A model generated the notes under the pieces. The model did no database searches. It was not told the origin of the DNA and saw only the letters and a program-made list of their open reading frames with translations. A stretch of DNA of 64,000 nt from Streptomyces canus (GTDB lineage: Bacteria; Actinomycetota; Actinomycetes; Streptomycetales; Streptomycetaceae), in assembly GCF_030816965.1 (NCBI RefSeq), contig NZ_JAUSYQ010000002.1:682001-746000 (forward strand), read 5' to 3'. Both the position numbers and the translations under genes were made by a program. Positions 51,006-57,846 of this stretch are shown here, in pieces; position 1 is the first letter of the stretch, and every line of letters starts with the position of its first letter.

Positions 51006-52111
51006 TGGCCGCTCCTTCCGGCGATGCGGTTGATCCGGTCGACGGCTTTCTCGAAGCCGCGGGTGAGGTCGTCGAAGACGGCCTGGACGCTGCGTTCGCT
51101 GTTCATCCGTCCGACGATCTGGCCGACGGGCGTTCCCAGCAGGGGCTCCACCTCGTATTTCTGGATGCGGGACACCGCATCGGCGACGAGCAGGCCCTGA
51201 AGGGGCATCGGGAGGGTGCCGGGTCCGTCGGCGGAGTCCCAGGCGTCGGTCCATTCCGTACGGAGCTGGCGCGCGGGTTTCCCGGTCAGCGCACGGGAGC
51301 GGACGGTGTCGCCGGAGCCGGCCGCCAGCAGCTTCTCGATGAGCTTGGGCGACGGCAGTTCGGCCTCTGTGGTGGTCAGCCACAGGGAGCCCAGCCACAC
51401 GCCTTGAGCCCCGAGTGCCAGCGCGGCCGCCACCTGCTGTCCGCTGCCGATGCCACCGGCTGCCAGCACGGGAAGCGGGTCCACGGCGTCGACGACCTCG
51501 GGCGTGAGGACCATGGAGGCGATGTCACCGGTGTGGCCGCCGGCCTCGTAGCCCTGTGCGACCACGATGTCGATGCCGCCCTCCTTGTGCTTGACGGCGT
51601 GCCGGGCGCTGCCCGCGAGGGCCGCGACGAGGACGTCCTGATCGTGTGCGCGGGCCACCACGTCGGCGGGCGGGGAGCCGAGCGCATTGGCGAGCAGCCG
51701 GATCGGATAGTCGAAGGCGACGTCCAGCTGGTTGCGGGCGACCTGCTCCATCCAGCCCGTGATGCGCCACCCCGACGCCTCGCCCTCGGCGAGTTCGGGC
51801 ACGCCGTACTTGGCGAGGGTGTCCTTGACGAACTGCCGGTGGCCCTCGGGAATCATGGCCTCGACATCCGCCTCGGTCACCCCCTCGACCTTCTTGGCGG
51901 GCATCACGACGTCCAGGCCGTACGGCTTGCCGTCGATGTGCGCCTCGATCCAGTCGAGGTCGCGTTTGAGTTCGTCGGGGGCCGTGTAACGGACCGCGCC
52001 GAGCACTCCGAAACCGCCGGCCCGGCTGATGGCCGCCGCGACGGCGGGGAACGGCGTGAAGCCGAAGACGGCGTGCTCGACTCCCAGTTTCTTGCTCAGC
52101 TCCGTCTGCAT
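51002..52111 (-). CDS. Nitronate monooxygenase/2-nitropropane dioxygenase-family flavoprotein
   Basis: A TIM-barrel FMN protein of 369 residues. MQTELSKKLGVEHAVFGFTP is followed by AISRAGGFGVLGAVRYTAPD (phosphate side), KEGGIDIVVAQGYEAGGHTG (the catalytic His in GGHTG), PVLAAGGIGSGQQVAAALAL and GAQGVWLGSLWLTTTEA. The family oxidises nitronates, but relatives are CoA-linked redox enzymes, so coupling to an acyl-CoA synthetase suggests an acyl-CoA or steroid-type substrate. It is the first gene of the operon. TTTTCTGA-N7-TCAGATT lies 40 bases upstream of its ATG. Confidence 0.9.
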   Translation of the reverse strand: MQTELSKKLGVEHAVFGFTPFPAVAAAISRAGGFGVLGAVRYTAPDELKRDLDWIEAHIDGKPYGLDVVMPAKKVEGVTEADVEAMIPEGHRQFVKDTLAKYGVPELAEGEASGWRITGWMEQVARNQLDVAFDYPIRLLANALGSPPADVVARAHDQDVLVAALAGSARHAVKHKEGGIDIVVAQGYEAGGHTGDIASMVLTPEVVDAVDPLPVLAAGGIGSGQQVAAALALGAQGVWLGSLWLTTTEAELPSPKLIEKLLAAGSGDTVRSRALTGKPARQLRTEWTDAWDSADGPGTLPMPLQGLLVADAVSRIQKYEVEPLLGTPVGQIVGRMNSERSVQAVFDDLTRGFEKAVDRINRIAGRSGQ

Positions 52112-52150
52112 GGCCGCAGGATGCCGCAGACCACCGGACGACGGAAGAGG

Positions 52151-52172
52151 TTTTCTGATGCTCCGTCAGATT
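52151..52172. promoter_or_regulatory. Shared-operator candidate, copy 2
   Basis: TTTTCTGA-TGCTCCG-TCAGATT has TCTGA and TCAGA arms. It lies between the divergent nitronate monooxygenase gene (40 bases) and the serine hydrolase gene (25 bases). Copy 1 at 40448 is identical at the flanking TTTTCTGA and TCAGATT. The site would overlap the -35 region of the serine hydrolase promoter, so binding there should repress it. Confidence 0.7.
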
Positions 52173-52196
52173 CAGGTCGCCGGATAGAGTTCGACG

Positions 52197-53960
52197 ATGG
52201 CCGATGAGGTGAGCACCGGAGTGACCCGCCGTCAGCTGGTCCGAAGGGCCCTCGCGTTGGGCGGCGCGCTCGCCGTCGCCCCCTTTCCCGCGGGCCCCGC
52301 CGAAGCGGCGGCCTCCAGGAGCCACCCGGCCCTCCGCCACGGCACCCCCGAACGGGCGGGGCTCCTCCCCGCCCACCTGCGCCAACTCGTCACCGACGCC
52401 GAGACGTTCCTCGGCCCCTCGCCGAAACACCCCTGGTACGCGGGCGCCGTCCTGCTCGCCGGGCGCGGCGGCACGGTGGCCCTGCACCGGCCCGTCGGGA
52501 TGGCGGTGCGCTATCAGTCGTACGACGAGAAGACGGACAGCGGCGTCGAGTTCCCGGCCGGCCGGCAGATCCCCATGGCCGAGGACACCGTCTTCGACCT
52601 CGCCTCGGTGTCGAAGCTGTTCACCTCGCTCCTCGCCGTGCAGCAGATCGAGCGGGGCGCGCTGGAGCTGGAGGGCAAGGTCGCCGCCTACCTCCCGGAG
52701 TTCGCAGCGGCGGGCAAGCAGGACATCACGATTCGTCAACTGCTCACGCACACCTCGGGGTTCAGGGCCTGGATCCCGCTCTACAACGCTCCGACGTACG
52801 AGGAGAAGCTCCAGCTCGTCTGGAACCAGGCGCCACTCAACCCGCCGGGCTCGACCTATCTCTACTCCGACCTCAACCTCATCTCGCTGCACCTGGTGCT
52901 GGAGCGCATCACGGGCCGGGCGCTGGATGTCCTGTTGCGCGAGGAGATCACCGCACCGCTCGGCCTCACCAGCACCCGTTACAACCCGCCGGCCTCCTGG
53001 AGACCGAGGATCGCCGCCACGGAGGACGCCCGTAAGCCCTGGTCAGGTCTGGATCGGGGGCTGGTGTGGGGCGAGGTGCACGACGAGAACGCCTTCAGCC
53101 TCGGCGGGGTCGCCGGTCACGCGGGGGTGTTCTCCGACGCGTGGGACCTGGCGGTGCTGGGCCGCACCCTGCTCAACGGCGGAACGTACGGCAAGGCCCG
53201 CATCCTGCGCCCGGAGTCGGTGGAGCTGATGTTCACCGACTTCAACACCGCCTTCCCCGGTGACGAGCACGGGCTCGGCTTCGAGCTCTACCAGCACTGG
53301 TACATGGGCGCGATGGCCACGCCGCGCACGGCGGGTCACACCGGCTTCACCGGCACCTCGCTGGTGCTCGACCCGACGACCGACTCCTTCCTGATCGTGC
53401 TCGGCAACTCGGTCCATCCGGTGCGCACTTGGCGCTCCGGATCGGCTCCGCGGGTGGCCGCCGGGAACAGCATGGCCCGCGCGGTGGCGGTCCGCCCGGC
53501 TCATGGCCGTACGGCATGGTTCTCCGGGATGGCGAACGCCACGGACGCCACCCTCACGCTGCCCGCGCTGGACACGTCGTCGGGCGACACGCGGCTGCGG
53601 TGCGCGCTGTGGTGGGACATCGAGCCCGCGGACACCCTGACCTTGGAGGCCACGACGGACGGCGGGGCGAGTTGGCAGCCGGTGCCGTTCACCACGGAGC
53701 ACGACGGCGCGCAGGATCACCCCGGCGGTTCGGTCACCGGCTGGTCGGGACGGACCTGGTACCGGCTCTCGGCCCGCCTCCCGGCAGCTCGCCGACTCGC
53801 GCTGCGCTGGCGGTACTCCAGCGACCGGCTGTACGCCGGCCGGGGTGCGTACGTCGACGGGCTGCGCATCGGCACGGGTGACTGCGTCCTGTTCGACGAG
53901 TCACGTCCCGCGGACGCGGCCCGGATCGAGGCCGTCGGCTGGACCGCGTCCGGGGACTGA
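52197..53960 (+). CDS. Secreted Tat-exported serine hydrolase (beta-lactamase/esterase class C fold)
   Basis: A protein of 587 residues. A twin-arginine signal peptide (VTRRQLVRRALALGGALAVA, residues about 9-28) with an AEAAAS cleavage region is followed by the class-C hydrolase fold. The nucleophile tetrad is FDLASVSKLFTSLLAVQQ (SxxK). The conserved Tyr is in YLYSDLNLISLHLVLE (YSD). HTGFTGTSLVLD is the HTG motif. The last 140 residues (ATDATLTLPALDTSSGD, WYRLSARLPAARRLALRWRY) form a beta-sandwich-like extra domain. TAGAGT ends six bases before the ATG without a ribosome-binding site, so the message is probably leaderless. The substrate could be a peptide, ester or D-amino acid polymer. Confidence 0.9.
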   Translation: MADEVSTGVTRRQLVRRALALGGALAVAPFPAGPAEAAASRSHPALRHGTPERAGLLPAHLRQLVTDAETFLGPSPKHPWYAGAVLLAGRGGTVALHRPVGMAVRYQSYDEKTDSGVEFPAGRQIPMAEDTVFDLASVSKLFTSLLAVQQIERGALELEGKVAAYLPEFAAAGKQDITIRQLLTHTSGFRAWIPLYNAPTYEEKLQLVWNQAPLNPPGSTYLYSDLNLISLHLVLERITGRALDVLLREEITAPLGLTSTRYNPPASWRPRIAATEDARKPWSGLDRGLVWGEVHDENAFSLGGVAGHAGVFSDAWDLAVLGRTLLNGGTYGKARILRPESVELMFTDFNTAFPGDEHGLGFELYQHWYMGAMATPRTAGHTGFTGTSLVLDPTTDSFLIVLGNSVHPVRTWRSGSAPRVAAGNSMARAVAVRPAHGRTAWFSGMANATDATLTLPALDTSSGDTRLRCALWWDIEPADTLTLEATTDGGASWQPVPFTTEHDGAQDHPGGSVTGWSGRTWYRLSARLPAARRLALRWRYSSDRLYAGRGAYVDGLRIGTGDCVLFDESRPADAARIEAVGWTASGD

Positions 53961-53964
53961 CGGC

Positions 53965-54816
53965 TCAGCCGGGGACGTCCAGTCGCTGGGTGCCGACGAC
54001 CGACAGCAGTCGTAGCGCCTCTTCGGACGGGGAACCTGGAGTGGCCGTGTAGATCACGACGCGCTGGTCGCGGTCGGCGATGTCCAGGACGTCGCAGTTG
54101 ACGGCGACCGGGCCGACGACGGGATGGTCGAACGTCTTGCACAGGGTGGGCCGGGACGCGACGTCGTGGGCGGCCCACAGCCGGGCGAACTCCTCGCTCC
54201 CGTCGAGGAGTTCCTCCACCAGACCGGTCAGCTCGGGATCGTCGGGATAGCGGGCGGAGGCGGCGCGCAGATGCTGCACCGAGGAGACCGCGAACTCCTC
54301 CGCGTCCGACACCCCGTACAACCGCCTGCCCTCCGGGTGCGGGCCGAGGAAGGCGCGCCGGACGAGGTTGCGGTCGCGGCGGGAAAGCGCGGAGAAGTCC
54401 TCCATGAGGGCCGCGGCCAGGTCGTTCCAGGCGATGACCTCGTGGGTGGCCGAGATGACGATCGCGGCGGCCTGCGGCAGCCGGTGCAGCAGGTCGACGA
54501 TGCTCTGGCGGACCTCGCGGGAGGGGCCCGGCGGCGGGCCCGGCGGGGTGCCGGCGAGATGGTGGAGGTGGTCGCGTTCGGCGTCCGACAGGCGTAGGGC
54601 GCGGGCGACCTGGGCCAGGACCTCGAGGGAGGGACGGGGTGCGCGCGCCTGCTCCAGCCGGGTGTAGTACTCGGTGGAGATGTACGCCAGCTGTGCCACC
54701 TCCTCGCGGCGCAGGCCCGGAGTGCGGCGGCGCGGTCCGGTGGGCAGGCCCACGTCGGCGGGGGTGATGCGCTCGCGTCGGCTGCGCAGGAAGTCGGCCA
54801 GTTCTTGTCGGTCCAC
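53965..54816 (-). CDS. XRE-family helix-turn-helix regulator with MmyB-like ligand domain
   Basis: A protein of 283 residues starting at GTG (GGGA upstream). The DNA-binding part is LADFLRSRRERITPADVGLP, then RRREEVAQLAYISTEYYTRL and EQARAPRPSLEVLAQVARAL. The C-terminal MmyB-like PAS-type domain has AIVISATHEVIAWNDLAAAL, RRAFLGPHPEGRRLYG and RVVIYTATPGSPSEEALRLL. Such regulators usually act on the gene divergent from them, here an SDR with only an 87-base gap. The ligand is unknown. Confidence 0.93.
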   Translation of the reverse strand: MDRQELADFLRSRRERITPADVGLPTGPRRRTPGLRREEVAQLAYISTEYYTRLEQARAPRPSLEVLAQVARALRLSDAERDHLHHLAGTPPGPPPGPSREVRQSIVDLLHRLPQAAAIVISATHEVIAWNDLAAALMEDFSALSRRDRNLVRRAFLGPHPEGRRLYGVSDAEEFAVSSVQHLRAASARYPDDPELTGLVEELLDGSEEFARLWAAHDVASRPTLCKTFDHPVVGPVAVNCDVLDIADRDQRVVIYTATPGSPSEEALRLLSVVGTQRLDVPG

Positions 54817-54903
54817 GTTCCCAGTGTGCGCGGGTTCCGGGCCACCCAGCCAGGTACCACCTGTGCCTGGATGAGGATCGCGGCCGGGGAGAGGCTCGTC
54901 GGC

Positions 54904-55680
54904 ATGACCCACCACACGATCACACCTCTGCTCGCCGACAAGGTCGCTTTCGTCACCGGTGCCGGACGTGGCATCGGCGCGGCGGCCGCACGGCTGTTCG
55001 CCCGGGAGGGCGCCCGCGTTCTGCTCGCCGCCCGCACCGAGACCCAGCTCAAGGCCGTGACCGAGGAGATCCGGGCGGCGGGCGGCACCGCCGACTACGT
55101 CCTGTGCGACCTGGCCGACCCGATGAGCGTCCAGGCCGCCGTGGACCGGGCCGTCGAGCTGTACGGCAGGCTGGACATCGCCTTCAACAACGGTGCCACC
55201 ATCCAGCAGCCCAGCCCGATGGACCAGCTGTCCGAGGCCGACTTCGACCACGTCATCTCCGTCAACCTCAAGGGCCCCTGGCTGGCGATGAATGCCGAGA
55301 TCGCCGCCATCCGGGCCACCGCGGGCACCGGCGCGATCGTCAACAACTCCAGTGTCGGCAGCCTGATGGCCAACCCCTGGCTGCCCGCGTACGGCGCCGC
55401 CAAGCGGGCGGTCAACAGCCTGACCGCGTCGGCCGCCGCCACCTACGGCCCGGAGGGCATCCGTGTCAACGCCATCGCCCCGGGCACCACGCTGACCGAG
55501 ATGATCGACGAATGGGAGGCGAACTCCCCCGGCATCGTCGAGCAGCTCGTCGCGCAGACACCGCTGGGGCGGGGCGCCGACCCGGCCGAGATCGCCGAAG
55601 CCGCGGCCTGGCTGCTGAGCGACCGGGCCTCGTACGTCACCGGAGTGGTGCTCCGGGTCGACGGCGGCAGCCGGGCGTGA
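54904..55680 (+). CDS. Short-chain dehydrogenase/reductase
   Basis: A classical SDR of 258 residues. VAFVTGAGRGIGAAAARLFA is the TGxxxGIG loop, DIAFNNGATIQQPSPMDQLS the NNAG-type motif, VNNSSVGSLMANPWLPAYGA (Ser and Tyr) with the Lys in YGAAKRAVNSLT, and VNAIAPGTTLTEMIDEWEAN the C-terminal substrate loop. Catalytic Ser, Tyr and Lys are all present. It prefers NAD(H) or NADP(H) that cannot be read reliably. It is divergent from an XRE/MmyB-type regulator that probably controls it. The substrate is unknown. Confidence 0.94.
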   Translation: MTHHTITPLLADKVAFVTGAGRGIGAAAARLFAREGARVLLAARTETQLKAVTEEIRAAGGTADYVLCDLADPMSVQAAVDRAVELYGRLDIAFNNGATIQQPSPMDQLSEADFDHVISVNLKGPWLAMNAEIAAIRATAGTGAIVNNSSVGSLMANPWLPAYGAAKRAVNSLTASAAATYGPEGIRVNAIAPGTTLTEMIDEWEANSPGIVEQLVAQTPLGRGADPAEIAEAAAWLLSDRASYVTGVVLRVDGGSRA

Positions 55681-55710
55681 GGGGTGGGCGCCGCGAGCGG
55701 CGCACGGCAG

Positions 55711-56168
55711 CCGGTCTGAGGGCAGACGCACGCGAACGGGACACGGCAGTCGCCCTGAGGATAAGCCCCCAGGCACGGGACACAGCAGCCGAGCCCGAAG
55801 CCAGGCGTACGCAGAGAGGACGCGCCGGACCGGCTCAAAGACAGCCGCAACCGGGCGGGACACGCCAGCCCGGACCGAAGACAGGCACACGCAGACAGAG
55901 CGCACCAGCCCAGCCCGAAGACAGGCACACGCAGGTGAGACACGGCAGCCCGGCTCAAAGACAGCCGCAACCGGACGGGACACGCCAGCCCGGACCGAAG
56001 ACAGGCACACGCAGACAGAGCGCACCAGCCCAGCCCGAAGACAGGCGCACGCAGGCGGAACGCGGCAGCCCGGCTCCAAGACAGCCGCATGCAGCGGGAC
56101 GCAGCAGCCCAGCCTGAAGACAGGCGGCCGGGCCCGGGACCGGCGCACACACGCGGGACGCGGTAGCC
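55711..56168. repeat. Tandem array of 40-bp repeats with 120-bp higher-order unit
   Basis: Units start at 55711, 55751, 55791, 55831, 55871, 55911, 55951, 55991 and 56031 with exact 40-base spacing, then two degenerate ones to 56168. Each unit has a CGAAGACAGGC-like core and ends CAGCC. Blocks 55831-55950 and 55951-56070 are nearly identical 120-base repeats, with one unit (55871 and 55991) matching exactly. The array fills the gap between convergent SDR and oxidoreductase genes. Long open frames cross it only because 120 is a multiple of three and stops are rare. One unit can fold CGGCT-CAAAGAC-AGCCG hairpins. Confidence 0.9.
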
Positions 56169-56202
56169 CCGCCCGATGACACGCGCCTACCTGCGAGGTG
56201 TG

Positions 56203-57774
56203 TCAGCCCGCGAGCTCCTCCAGCACGGCCATCGCCGCGTTGTGCCCCGGCACGCCGCTCACCCCGCCGCCGCGCACGGCGCCCGCCCCGCACAGGAGCA
56301 CGTTCGCGTGCCGGGTCTCCACGCCCCAGCGGCCGGTGCCCTCCTGGGCGTACGGCCAGGACAGCTCCCGGTGGAAGATGTTGCCGCCGGGCAGCCGCAG
56401 GTCCCGCTCCAGGTCGAGCGGGGTCTTGGCCTCGATGCAGGGCCGGCCGTCCGCGTCCGTGGCCAGGCACTCGGCCAGCGGCTCGGCGAGGTGGGCGTCG
56501 AGCTGGGCGAGGGTCGACTTGAGGAGTTCCTCGCGTACGGCGTCGTTGTCCCGGTCGAAGAGCCGGGCCGGGGTGTGCAGGCCGAACAGGGTGAGGGTCT
56601 GGTAGCCCTGCTCGACGAGGTCCGGGCCGAGGATCGTCGGGTCGGTGAGGGAGTGGCAGTAGATCTCGGAGGGCGGTGCGGTGGGAAGCCGGCCGGCGGC
56701 AGCCTGGGCGTGGGCGGTGGCCAGCTGCCGGTAGCCCTCGGCGACATGGAAGGTGCCGGAGAACGCCTCGTGCGGGTCGACCTCGCTGTCGCGCAGCCGC
56801 GGCAGGCGCTTGAGCAGCATGTTGACCTTGAGCTGGGCACCCTCGGCGGGGGTGGGCGGCTGGTCGCCGGTGAGCACGGCGAGTTGCTGCGGTGAGGCGT
56901 TCACCAGGACGTGCCGGGCCGCGACGGCGCCCTCTCCGTCGGCCGTGCGATAGGTGATCTCCGCCGCGCTTCCGTCCGTGTCGATCCGTACGGCCTCGTG
57001 CCCGGTGGCGAGAACAGCGCCCGCGTCCCGTGCCGCTGTGGCCAGGGCGTCGGTGAGGGCGCCCATGCCGCCGACGGGGACGTCCCAGGCGCCGGTCCCG
57101 CCGCCGATCACGTGGTAGAGGAAGCAGCGGTTCTGTTTCAGGGAGGGGTCGTGGGCGTCGGCGAAGGTGCCGATGAGCGCGTCGGTCAGGACGACGCCCC
57201 GGACCAGGTCATCGGCGAAACGCTCCTCGACGGCTGCGCCGATCGGTTCCTCGAACAGGACCCGCCACGCCTCCTCGTCGTCCACCCGCAGGCGCAGTTC
57301 GTCCCGCGTGGGCAGGGGCTCGGTGAGGGTGGGGAAGATCCGCTGCGCGACGTGGCCCGTCATGTCGTAGAACCGCTGCCAGGCCTGGTACTCGCGTTCG
57401 CCACCGGTGAGCCGGGCGAAGGCCTCCCTGGTGCGGCGCTCTCCGCCGCCGACGAGCAGACCGGTCGGCGTGCCGTCGCGTTCCACGGGGGTGTACGAGG
57501 AGACATTGCGCGTGCGGACGCGGAAGTCCAGGCCGAGGTCGCGGACGATCTTCTTGGGCAGCAGGCTGACCAGGTACGAGTAGCGCGACAGCCGGGCGTC
57601 CACCCCCGCGAACGGCCGCGTGGAAACCGCGGCGCCCCCGGTGTTCCCGAGCCGCTCGAGCACCAGTACGGACCGCCCGGCCCGGGCCAGATAGGCGGCG
57701 GCGACCAGTCCGTTGTGGCCCCCGCCGACGATGACGGCGTCGTAGCTGCGGTGGTGTCCCTCGTGTGCAGGCAT
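56203..57774 (-). CDS. NAD(P)/FAD-dependent oxidoreductase of the phytoene desaturase (CrtI) family
   Basis: A protein of 523 residues. The FAD Rossmann loop is YDAVIVGGGHNGLVAAAYLA and the second segment RSVLVLERLGNTGGAAVS. VGGMGALTDALATAARDAGA and GTFHVAEGYRQLATA follow. The C-terminal motif is ANVLLCGAGAVRGGGVSGVPGHNAAMA, the carotenoid-desaturase/FAD signature, with Gly-rich content. There is no carotenoid cluster nearby, so the substrate is unknown; many Streptomyces paralogues of this group are uncharacterised amine-oxidase-like proteins. ATG 57774 is used; an upstream GTG at 57789 is in frame. Confidence 0.9.
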   Translation of the reverse strand: MPAHEGHHRSYDAVIVGGGHNGLVAAAYLARAGRSVLVLERLGNTGGAAVSTRPFAGVDARLSRYSYLVSLLPKKIVRDLGLDFRVRTRNVSSYTPVERDGTPTGLLVGGGERRTREAFARLTGGEREYQAWQRFYDMTGHVAQRIFPTLTEPLPTRDELRLRVDDEEAWRVLFEEPIGAAVEERFADDLVRGVVLTDALIGTFADAHDPSLKQNRCFLYHVIGGGTGAWDVPVGGMGALTDALATAARDAGAVLATGHEAVRIDTDGSAAEITYRTADGEGAVAARHVLVNASPQQLAVLTGDQPPTPAEGAQLKVNMLLKRLPRLRDSEVDPHEAFSGTFHVAEGYRQLATAHAQAAAGRLPTAPPSEIYCHSLTDPTILGPDLVEQGYQTLTLFGLHTPARLFDRDNDAVREELLKSTLAQLDAHLAEPLAECLATDADGRPCIEAKTPLDLERDLRLPGGNIFHRELSWPYAQEGTGRWGVETRHANVLLCGAGAVRGGGVSGVPGHNAAMAVLEELAG

Positions 57775-57846
57775 GGTTCTTCGTAACACGTGGTGATCTA
57801 GGTCGGCCAGAGGTGGACCGCAGCCGGCCCACAGCGCTGGTCTCGG

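Noticed and set aside
36100..54816. A secondary-metabolite biosynthetic cluster
   Set aside because: There are acyl-CoA synthetases, thiolase-like proteins and an SDR, but no polyketide synthase, carrier protein, adenylation-condensation or terpene synthase gene.
55443..56150. Long minus-strand and plus-strand open frames through the 40-bp repeats
   Set aside because: They are cysteine- and arginine-rich translations of the repeat with no start signal or family; the repeat explains the openness of the frames.
56176..56895. Plus-strand gene opposite the CrtI-like oxidoreductase
   Set aside because: Antisense shadow with no conserved motif; the minus-strand protein has intact FAD signatures.
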